Below are positions 45,030 to 54,635 of a DNA stretch of 64,000 bases, piece after piece (position 1 is the first letter of the stretch; every line of letters starts with the position of its first letter). The notes below the pieces were generated by a model that saw only the letters and a list, made by a program, of their open reading frames with translations, had not been told where the DNA came from and did no database searches. The position numbers and the translations under genes are program-made. This DNA comes from Nectonema munidae (Eukaryota; Nematomorpha; Nectonematoida; Nectonematidae): NCBI GenBank assembly GCA_030549495.1, contig JAUIRK010000875.1:62001-126000 (forward strand). The letters run 5' to 3'.

Positions 45030-47260
45030 TATATATATTTATATATTTCACCGAACCGATTTTCTTTTTACTTTAAGCATTCAAAGTCAAATAACTTTTA
45101 CAATAAAAAAGTTTTTTCCAAGCTATAAAATGTTCATCTACCTCATTTCTGGAGCGCTATCACGTGGTCTTGGTTAAATGACCTGAGAACGAGTTCATTG
45201 ACCCGCATCTGAACTCTAAATTTTCTCATTTTTTCAATTCCCGCGAGATGTTTCAAAAATTTTAAAAAAAATTTCAAGTGAGTTAAAGTACTTTTATAAA
45301 TAAATGATTTTGTAAAAAAAAATTTCGAAAAAAAAAATTACATTTTTTATAAAAAAGGTTTGAATTTTCAAAAAGTTGACATTTTTGATTCAAAAATTTT
45401 ACATCAAAAATAAATTATTTTTTTCTAATATTTACATCATCTTATTTAAAATTGCTTAAATTTTATTTTAGAATTTTAAAATTTTGAAAAATATTTATTT
45501 TTGATATATTTTTTTTGATTTTAACAATTTTTAAAAAAACTTTGTGTCGATATTTTCAAATTTTTAACTTTTAAAGAAAATTTTATGCGAGAAATTTTTT
45601 AAAAAACATTTTAAACCATGCGCATCTTAAAGAGCATCCTTTTACCTACATTTTTGAATTATTTTTAGTTTTGATACAAATTCAAAATTTTTTTTTATCA
45701 GCCCTTGAACAATATGCACAATTTTGCTATGTTTCACTATATTTTGGCGTGTAAAATAAAGAATGAAATATTTTTTTACATTTTTTTTGCATATTCATAA
45801 AATAAACCTATTATTTAATCATACTACGGTGAAAAAATTGGGAAATAATTTTTTTTATTTTTTAAAAAATTGTAAGGGGTGACCTCTACAAAATTTTCGA
45901 AAAATTTCAAACTTATCCAATTTTCTATTTTAATACCACATTTTAAAGGAAATTTTATACTGATCACGAAAATGTAAAAATATTTTAAATTAAAAAATTT
46001 TGAAATACTTTTTTTAGCCTTTGAACTTGAAAAAATGACAAAAATTCCAACTTTGACCTCAAAAAAAATTAAAAAATCAATCGATTCATTTCAAATAAAT
46101 TACATATTCGGAATCAGCGTATCAAACTCTATCAGAATACGTTTTAAAATTTTTGAATTTTCCATTTTTTTAATTTTCGATTTTTCAGGCCCTTTCAAAC
46201 GACCTCAAAATTATGACTTCACATATATTCAACAAAAAAGCAAGTTTTATATATTTTTAGAAACCTCTTATCATTCTAAATAACAATATTAACTTTAATT
46301 TATCATAAATGTTTTAATTCAAAAAAATTTCATATATATTTGTATATTTTGTATATACGTATATAATGTACTTAATTTAACCAATCAAAAAAACTCATTT
46401 TCATTAAAAAAAATTTTCATTCTCAATATATCCAATTCAATTAATGGTTGATGGGTTTATTCATTCTTCTCAAAAAAGATAATAAATTTGTATGTTACTA
46501 TTTCAAATCTATATTTTTAATAAAACAAGATTCTTAATTAAAGTTGTTTTTTTAATCTATAAATTTTGTTATTTAGATTTCTATAAATTGATACCTACTA
46601 TTGATAATTTTTAAATAACTAAAGTTTATAGATTTCTATTAAATCTGAATTATTTAGTTTATAAATTTTATTTTTCAATAATAGATTTCTTTAATTTAAA
46701 TTATTTAGTTTATAAATTTTATTTTTCTAAACTCTATTTAAAATTTTATTTTTTAAGTATTAAGAGTTTTCAATAGATTTAGTACGAATCTATGTTTATT
46801 TAAATAAATAGATCTTTCTTATTTTGATTAAGGTTTTTTAGATTTTATATAGATTACATATTATTTATTTATAATGTCTGCTTTAATTTATTTTTAATGA
46901 TAATCTAATTTGCTAATTCTATAGATGAATCTATTTTTAATTTAAATAAATAGATCTTTCTACCTTTCATTAATGTTTTTCAGATTTTATATAGTAAAAA
47001 ATAAATTATAATCATATACTTAATTTATATTGTCTCATTTAAATTATTTTTATGATATTCAAATGTGCTAATTCGTTATTTTAAAAAAATTAAGGCTTTT
47101 CTAGAATTTATATAGTAAATTATTATAATATACTTTTTTAATATTCTTTCCTTTAATTTATTTTTAATGATAACCTAATTTGCTATCTCCTTTCTTTATT
47201 TTCTTTTTAAATGAGTAAAGATCTTTTAGATTTAATGTAGTAAACTGTCTTATCTTTGTG
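45030..47260. other. very AT-rich intron-like DNA
   Basis: Long A and T runs and repeated 'taaatttta.tttttaaa'-type low complexity between 46540 and 47170. No gene or named element. Confidence 0.5.
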
Positions 47261-47930
47261 TGTACCAATGATCTTTACGCGTACTAAAGATCTTTTTCAG
47301 AAATATCAACGTTTTTTAGAGGTACCAATGATGTTAATGGGGGTACGAATGATCTATACGGGTTCGTTGAGGAGATCTATATCATAGGGTAGCAATGATC
47401 TTTAACAGGGCTTAACTCTCATGGGTACCAATGATCTTTAACTGGACGTAGAATCACAGTGGTACCAGTTATCTTTTTAAGGACATAGAATCATGGAGAT
47501 ACAAATGATCTTTTACAGGACCTAGAATCAAAGAGGTACTAATGATATTTTACAGGACACCTAGGATCACGCGGTAAATGGACCTAGAATCACGCAGTAC
47601 GAATGATCTTTCACAGGACCTAGGATCACGCGGAACCAATGATCTTTAACTGGACCTAGAATCACGCGGTACCAATGATCTTTAACTGGACCTAGAATCA
47701 CGCGGTACCAATGATCTTTAAATGGACCTAGAATCACGCGGTACCAATGATCTTTTACAGGACCTAGGATCACGGGGGTACCAATGATCTTTCACAGGAC
47801 CTAGCATCACGCGGTACCAATGATCTTTAACTGGACCTAGAATTCACAGTAGCAATGATCTGTCATACGTCCTAGAATCACAGTAGCAATGATCTGTCAC
47901 ACGTCCTATAATTCACGCGTCCTAGCTTTT
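47261..47930 (+). repeat. 36-bp minisatellite array
   Basis: About 15-18 imperfect units of 'gtaccaatgatctttaactg' + 'gacctagaatcacgcg'. Because 36 is a multiple of three, the minus strand reads as a 12-residue repeat ('VILGPVKDHWYR') over 47773-47567; this is a consequence of the array, not evidence for a protein. Confidence 0.92.
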
Positions 47931-47948
47931 TGAGATTTAGAATCCTAC

Positions 47949-47987
47949 GTCTCGAGCGAAGCGAGAGACAAACACAGGACCGTCTAG
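47949..47987 (+). mobile_element. Helitron-like 3' terminus
   Basis: A hairpin GTCTC..GAGAC with an 11-nt GC-rich loop region (47949-47969) is followed 14 nt on by CTAG and then T, the classic Helitron 3' structure (hairpin, CTRR, insertion before T). The minisatellite immediately upstream would be internal, as in many non-autonomous Helitron-like elements. The 5' TC end is not located. Confidence 0.5.
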
Positions 47988-48334
47988 TTTTTATATATAA
48001 TAATAATAATATTTGTTCAGAAAACTTTTCCACAAAAATATCAGTTTAGGGAAACCGGAATAATTTTCTCAATTAATATCATAATTTGATATTAAAATTT
48101 TTATTCTTATTATAATGGAAATTTTTTGGCTGGATAAAAGCTAAAACGAGGCTCAAAAACTTAAATTTTTTAAAGAATCAGGAATGATATTAAGCTGAAT
48201 GCTTGAAAATCTTATGTTAAGCAAAACTCGTGGTGAGCAATATAACGCCGACCTTATCCAGACAAATTTCAATTATGTGGATGAAATCATACTCAGACAT
48301 TATATCGATATTCAACTTTTTATATTAACTTTTT
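47988..48334. other. spacer between arrays
   Basis: No feature seen. Confidence 0.4.
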
Positions 48335-48900
48335 ATCTAAATAAGTATATAAAGTTTTTTACACATATATACCCAATTTCAAATATGCTGAATTCAGTGG
48401 TGATATTCATTTTTTATGAAAATCAATTAAACCTGTCAAAAAATTGATCTAAATGTGACAGCTCATCTCAAAAAGAAACTTCTTATCTAAATAAGTATAT
48501 AAAGTTTTTTACACATGTATACCCATTTTCAAATATGCTAAATTCAGTGGTGATATTCATTTTTTATGAAAATCATTCAAACCTGTCAAAAAAGTGATTT
48601 ACATATGACAACTCATCTCAAAAAAGAAACTTTTTATCTAAATAATTATATGTTTTTTACGCACATATACTCATTTTCAAGTAGGCTGTGTTTACTGGTT
48701 ATATTCCTTTTTTTTTATAAAAAATTAGTCAAACCTGACAAAATAATTTAAATATTACAGCCCATGTCAAAATTAAAATTTTGATTCTTTTAAAGTTTTT
48801 TATACATTTCAAGTATGCTGAATTTAATGGTGATGTTCATTTTTTTATGAAATCAATAAAACCTGTCAAAAAATCGATTAAACCTGTAAATCAATGTCAA
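48335..48900 (+). repeat. four tandem units of about 150 bp
   Basis: 'tatctaaataagtatataaa', 'ttcaaatatgctgaattcag', 'tggtgatattcattttttat' and 'aaacctgtcaaaaaat' recur starting near 48335, 48484, 48635 and 48785; later units are shorter. A lone relative lies at 7160-7260. Confidence 0.82.
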
Positions 48901-50019
48901 ATATATAAACATAAAAATAACTTCTACTTGCAGTATTTCTCAGGTAATTATTTTCTTAATTTATTTAATAAACTAACTTTAGGTGTTTAATTCACTCAAA
49001 ATATTTCATTCTACAGTAACTTATGTAACTCGATAGGACCTCCATCTTTTCGGCTACAAATTCGTTATCGGCTCGTAGTCTCTACGTCATATTATAATTT
49101 ACAGTATGTAATTTTGGTATTCATTCTATGATGATCCTTTTTTGGTAGCTCTTTTTTCATTAGAAATTTATATTCTTCAAAGTGTGTTCGAAAATTTTTT
49201 TATAAGGATAAAATTACTTTTTTCCTCTCTCAAAGCATTCTGATTAAAGAATCTTCTTGGTGATCTTAGACTTTTTTTTATCAGTATCGTGTATTTTATT
49301 TTCAAGCCTGAATATTTGTCAAACAATCTCATTTCAGAGGTTTTTTTCTGATGAATCATTCATGATGTTCATTGTTCAATTACAAAAAGTTGTCCACGTT
49401 CTTCATCTAAAAAATTATCTCTTTGACACAAAAGGAAAAATATGAACAAATTCAATTTAAATTTAAATTATCTTGATAGTGACTAAATTCTCACATATTG
49501 GCATCTGTGCCATTTTTGATAAATCTGACCTATTCTAAATTTTCAGATTTCCTACCCATCTTAGCTAAATATTAACTGTAATCCTAGATGATAGATTTAA
49601 ATATTTTTCATTTGTAAAAGAGAAACTTTTTTTTCAAAATCTTTTTTGAAGCATCTAATATTATATAATTAAACCACTTCCTAGTTCATTAGAACATTGT
49701 AGATCTTCCATTTAGTCAAGATACATATTTTTTTTAATTATTTGTTTTGATCACATGTTCTTTTTTCAATTAGTTTTCAACTTGGTTCCTTCTCTCATAC
49801 AAATTTTCAAAAGATTTTATAATACCTTTTATTTTTTTTTAATAAATATTTCATACCTAAGATGATTGTAGAAAGTATTATAAGCCAAAATATACAAAAA
49901 AAAAGTATATTTTTACTATATACCTAATATGCAGTCATTTTTTGAAATTTTTTTACATAACTGTTTTTCAGGCATATATTACTAATTCAATAGCCACTTC
50001 GAGATATTTTTAACCGTAT
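48901..50019. other. AT-rich spacer
   Basis: No gene or element recognised. Confidence 0.45.
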
Positions 50020-51560
50020 TATCCAAAATCCAGTACAGAAATAAAATAAGCATAGTCGATTTGGTATAAAACAGATATTTTATTTTTTTGAAAATATTTT
50101 TGAAAACAGTATCTAGAAGTAAACCGCAAATCTTATTCAAGCTTTCAGATATTTTAAAACCATAAATGCCAAACCTGAGTCCAAAAATGAAACCAGCATC
50201 TTCCATTTGGCATAAAAACACATATTTTATTTAAATTTCAAAAATATTTCTCCAGACATTAGACGTAAATCGAAAATTTATTGACACTTTCAGACATTTA
50301 AAACCTCTAAATGCAAAAAATGATTTCAGAAATAAAAATTATCATGGTCGAATTGGTATAAAAACATATATTTCATGTAAAATTAGAGAGAATATTTTGG
50401 GATAATATTGGGTTATAGTTTAATTTGGGTTTTCAAACATAAACCGCAAATTTGATTGACACTAGCAGTAAAACCTCTAAATGCGAAAACTGTGTTCAGA
50501 AATGAAATCATCATGATCTATTTGCTATAAAAACAAATTTTAGAACTAAACGCAAATTTAATTGATACTTATATGTATTTTCAAATTCAAACTGCAAAAA
50601 TTGAGTCCATAAATGAAACTAGCATGGTTGATTTGGTATAAAAACATATATTTAATTCTAAAATTTGAATGAATGTTTTTGGAGACAATTTTTAGAAATA
50701 AACATCAAATTTGATTAACACTTATATGTATTTTCACATCCTAAACGTAAAAAATGAGTCCAGAAATGAAACCAGCATAATTGATTTGGTATTAAAACAT
50801 ATATTTCAAGAAAATATTTTTGGAGACAATTTTCAGAAGTAAACCGCAAATTTGATTAATACTTATAGGTATTTCCAAATCCTAAATGTAAAAAATGAGT
50901 TCAAAAATGAAAACAGCATGATCGATTTGGTATAAAAACAAATATTTCATGTAAAATTTATAGAATATTTTTGGAGATAGCTTTTAAAAGTAAACCGCAA
51001 ATTTTGACTGATATTTTAAAACCTCTAAATGTGAAAAATGAGTTCAGAAATGAAAACAGCATGGTTGATTTGGTATAAAACATATATTTCATTGTAAAAT
51101 TTGAATGAATGTATTTGGAGACAATTTTTAGAAGTAAACCGCAAATTTAATTAACACTTATAGGTATTTTCAGATCCTAAACGTAAAAAATGAGTCCAGA
51201 AATGAAACCAGCATGTCCGATTTAGTATAACACATATATTTTATGTAAAATGTGAAGGAATGTTTTTGGAGACAATTTTCAGAAGTAAACCGCAAATTTG
51301 ATTAACACTTATAGGTATTTTCAAATCCTAAATGTAAAAAATGAGTCCAGAAATGAAAACAACATGATCGATTTGGTATAAAACATATATTTTATGTAAA
51401 ATGTGAAGGAATGTTTTTGGAGACAATTTTCAGAGGTAAACCGCAAATTTGATTAACACATATAGGTATTTTCATATCCTAAATGTAAAAAATGAGTTCA
51501 GAAATGAAAACAGCATGACCGATTTAGTATAAAAACATATATTTTATGTAAAATTTGAAA
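50020..51560 (+). repeat. satellite array, about ten units of 142-152 bp
   Basis: Units contain 'aaaatgagtccagaaatgaa', 'cagcatgatcgatttggtat', 'aaaacatatattt', 'tttttggagacaattttcag' and 'aagtaaaccgcaaatttgat'. Starts of successive units near 50751, 50893, 51036, 51188, 51337 and 51489 give the period. Units at the left (50020-50600) are most diverged and those at the right most alike, a gradient typical of an array growing at one side. Confidence 0.9.
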
Positions 51561-51772
51561 GTATATTTTATTAGATATATTTTTGATCAATCAAAATTTT
51601 GATTGACATTTCCTAAAAAGTAGCCATGATTATTGAAAAAATTAAATATATAAAGTGTTATGCGTTCTAAACTGTATATAATTATAAATTTTCAGGGTAT
51701 TATATAATATAGATCCTAAGTTATAAGGTTAAGTACAGATAATGTCAAAATTTTGCTGAAAAAATAAAAATT

Positions 51773-51954
51773 TTTTATTTTGATTGACAGTTTTGGACAT
51801 GAAGGGGTTATTCAACTACCATGAAAATGGTTTCAAAAGATGCAGCTAGCGATTTTAGGAAAAGTCACAAAATTTGAAGGGATATGATTCAGCCAATTTT
51901 CTACAATTAATTTTTTAGCCAAGGGAGGGGGCGTTCTAATAGGGTTAAAGGAAA
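51773..51954 (+). repeat. dispersed repeat X, copy 3
   Basis: Matches 19595-19770 in order; see that entry. It abuts the RTE tail that follows. Confidence 0.55.
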
Positions 51955-52425
51955 ACTATACAGTGTTCGTGTGAAACCTGTCATGACATATCGTTCTGAA
52001 ACATCGACCATAAGATAACTAGAAGAAGGTATTTTGAGAAAAGCTGAAAGAAGCATGTTACGGAAAATATGTGGAGTGAAGTTGTATGATAAATTAAAGT
52101 CTAAAGATGAAAAGACTGGGGCTGAAAAATAAAATTGTTGAAACTGTGAAGCAGGGAAGTTTAAGGCGGTTGGGACATATCTTAAGGAAGGACGATCTTG
52201 TAAGTATAAAATGAGCTTGTAAGTCTGAAGTTGATCACGTTAGAAGTAAAGGCAGACCTAAATTAAACTGGAAATCAATGATGAATAAAGATTGCATCAA
52301 AGTTGGTTTGATGCCTGAAGATGGAATCAAGTGGAAGTTAATTATGAAATCATGGACGGAAAGTCAGTAACCCTTGGTAAGGAGGAAAAATATTGATTAT
52401 AAAAATGATGATGATGATTAAAAAT
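51955..52425 (+). mobile_element. RTE LINE 3' fragment
   Basis: Begins within the thumb ('KPVMTYRSETSTIR'), then 'LEEGILRKAERSMLRKICGV' and, in another frame, 'LRRLGHILRKDDL'. It ends in an (ATG)n tail (52406-52420). Several frameshifts. It is a different RTE subfamily from 9941-18242 (other motif residues) and sits head-on to the minus-strand gene, inside an intron just 69 bp from exon d. Confidence 0.8.
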
Positions 52426-52493
52426 AAAATGGTGGTCTATTATCAATATAATTCATAAGTAAATAAGGTTAGTTCTAAAAAAGAAAAACAAAC

Positions 52494-52832
52494 TTGTAAA
52501 TTGCTGTCACTCTTGCCAGAAAGGGAGGCTTTAGGCTTACTTTCGATTAGAATAGACTTTGAATCTTTATCACTTTTTTGGAGAGGCTGAGTTTCATCAT
52601 TTAAAACTTTGGAAGTGGGTGATTTAAAATTGAGGGCGTGGCTGCACTGATTGCTGATAGCAGGAACGATTCGCTCCAAAATGTCATTCACAAGTTTGTT
52701 CACGAGATTCAACATCTCTCGGTTGCTCTCGATGAGGGAGTCGCGAATAAATTCAGCATTCTTATTCAGGCTAGAGATCAAAATGTCATCAGAATTTCTA
52801 TTACTCAATTCTACTTTGCTTTCATCAATCGT
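52494..52832 (-). CDS. exon (d) of unrecognised long minus-strand gene
   Basis: A 113-codon phase 0 exon. Opens 'TIDESKVELSNRNSDDILIS', then a strongly helical 'NAEFIRDSLIESNREMLNLV' and 'NKLVNDILERIVPAISNQ', with hydrophobics spaced as in a coiled coil, then a Ser/Lys-rich tail. The donor is CAA/GTTTGT. It is separated from exon c by a 62-base GT..AG intron, a typical minimal intron, and the frame is kept. Confidence 0.75.
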
Positions 52833-52894
52833 CTTATATTTCATAAAAAAAAACATGTCATGCAAAAACAAAAAAGTCGTAGAAGAAGAAGAAC

Positions 52895-53061
52895 CTTTAA
52901 GTAATTGGTGGATGAGTTTAAAAAATTGATAGAATTAATGGATGAGGAAATTGTTCGTTTAGATAAGCGAGAATTTTTATCTAGAACACGAGGCTCTGTT
53001 TGAGTGAAACAGTCATTTCCGTCTTTATTTACATCAGGTGGTTTGTCAGGACTTAGAGTTT
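52895..53061 (-). CDS. exon (c) of unrecognised long minus-strand gene
   Basis: Starts after a good acceptor ('atctttttatcttag') with two bases completing the Lys codon begun in exon b. Reads 'TLSPDKPPDVNKDGNDCFTQ' then 'TEPRVLDKN' and a Ser/Asn-rich end. 'FTQTEP' fits the T-Q-T motif by which many proteins bind dynein light chain LC8; that is a prediction from the motif alone. Donor AAAG/GTTCTT. Confidence 0.72.
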
Positions 53062-53285
53062 CTAAGATAAAAAGATAATTGTTGTTTTTACAGAGCAAAA
53101 TGGTAAAGAAAACAATTTACTGAGGAAAGGAAGAAAGAAGTGATGCTATATAAGAAAATATATATGATATATAATATATAAGACCATAACAATAATTATA
53201 AATACTTGTTCTCATTCTGAGTACAACGTACTTCATTTCATAACAATTTCGCGTGTATTTGATCATCCTTATTTAAGTCTTTCTC

Positions 53286-53466
53286 TTAGTGAGCATAATC
53301 AAGTTCATGAGAAATTATAAACATGCATTTGTGGTCCGATATTTTCCAGATATAGTACACGCCAAAGAATAATACCAAAATGTAGAGAACTTTCGAAAAA
53401 GAGATGTCCTGTTCTACAAAAGCCCCGTTTGTTAATAAGTTAGTTAGATCAGAAGCGTTGGCAACC
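53286..53466 (-). pseudogene. orphan membrane-segment open frame next to a hAT element
   Basis: About 59 codons that look coding: 'VANASDLTNLLTNGAFVEQD', then a transmembrane-like 'FSKVLYILVLFFGVYYIW' and a polar tail ending in TAA. Its 5' side is cut by the hAT element at 53474. No family recognised. It lies in the intron between exons b and c in the same strand, so it may be an unused exon, a nested gene or a truncated retrocopy. Confidence 0.35.
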
Positions 53467-53473
53467 TTTAAGC

Positions 53474-53940
53474 CAGTGTTTCCCAAACTGTGTGTCGCGA
53501 GATTTTTTAAAAATAATAAAAAGATACAGCTATCCCTCAATTAGCACGATTTCGATTAACGCGGTTCAATTATTAAATTTTGAAAACTTTCTGTTTTCTT
53601 TCGGCATTAACCGAAATCAAATCCAAAAAGCGAGAAAAACTTCTCGGAATTGAGGATGAAATGCGAGTTTGCTTGTCGTCTTTGGACCCTCGATGGAATT
53701 TAATTTGTTCTCGAAGGCAAGCTCATTTGTCACACTGAATAAAATTTTATTGTTGTTGTTGCTTGTTCGCCCAGTTTCCTTCTGTTGCTCCTTTAATCGT
53801 AATGTTTAATGGATTACAAGGATACTGTTCATTATAATACTTCATTTAATAGTTTTTTTGAAATATTTGCTTGGTGGCGTGTCGCGAAATTTTTCTATGT
53901 AAAGAGTGTGTCGCGGCTCAAAAAAGGGAGGGAAACACTG
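53474..53940 (+). mobile_element. 467-bp hAT deletion derivative keeping the transposase C-terminus
   Basis: Inverted ends CAGTGTTTCCCAAACT and TTTGGGAAACACTG-like (right end 'gggagggaaacactg'), each followed inward by 'tgtcgcg' motifs. Inside, the plus strand reads 'EDEMRVCLSSLDPRWNLICS' then 'RRQAHLSH' and TGA (53652-53738), the last exon-like block of ZBED/Charlie-type hAT transposases (dimerisation region). Flanking octamers do not match convincingly. Confidence 0.75.
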
Positions 53941-54373
53941 GCTTAGACAATGGAATGCCAAAGCTAACTGTCAAACGTATTGCGCGTGCCAATTTTATAA
54001 TACCAATTATTAGAGTTTAAAACTTGTTATAACATTATTTATTTTATTTCAAATTATAAATAATGCATAATTCCATTCAATTTCTATTTTTGTCTTTGAA
54101 AATCCTTCTCACTTCGACTTTTTCTTTCCATCAACTTTTAAAAGGGGTGTAGTTATATCAGATGATGCTCAAAATATGAAGCTTGTCTTTGTTTAAATTG
54201 GGTGTGGAAATCAGGTTAATTAATTTCAATATATCATGATCGGTACCGCTAAACAAAGAAGTGATCTCAAAAAATGGGAATTTACAGCGCCACCGTATAA
54301 ACAAAAGAATTCCTTCTCATCTTGGAATATAGTTATAACAAAAAAGGTACCCTTATATTTTGCTTATGGATGT
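53941..54373. other. spacer between two hAT elements
   Basis: No feature seen. Confidence 0.4.
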
Positions 54374-54381
54374 GTGCATAC

Positions 54382-54627
54382 CAGTGGCGGATCCAGAAAT
54401 TTCTTATAGGGGCGGGGCAAAATCTATTTAAATTTTTTGCTATTTTGCTAAGTCTTCAGAGATTACGACAGCTGTATTGTCTTTTAGAATTCGACTTGTC
54501 ATATCGTTGATATAAACGTAATCAACTACCAACAAGTATTGTTTTAAGAAAAAGCAAAATTAGTAAGGGTAATTTTCGAAGTCATTTTTCATAGGGGGGG
54601 CCTAGGTCCATGAGCCCTCCGCCACTG
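54382..54627. mobile_element. 246-bp hAT MITE (CAGTGGCGGATCC family), perfect 8-bp TSD
   Basis: Ends CAGTGGCGGATCCAGAAATT and 'ccctccgccactg', with GTGCATAC on both sides (54374-54381, 54628-54635). Relative of 30990-31286 but inserted in the other orientation of its internal sequence. Confidence 0.93.
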
Positions 54628-54635
54628 GTGCATAC

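Noticed and set aside
45030-47260. Organellar insertion, because of extreme AT content
   Set aside because: No mitochondrial gene, rRNA or tRNA motif could be read on either strand.
47567-47773. Minus-strand 12-residue repeat protein ('VILGPVKDHWYR' units)
   Set aside because: It follows from a 36-bp DNA minisatellite whose period is a multiple of three; array units outside this span break the frame and there is no gene context.
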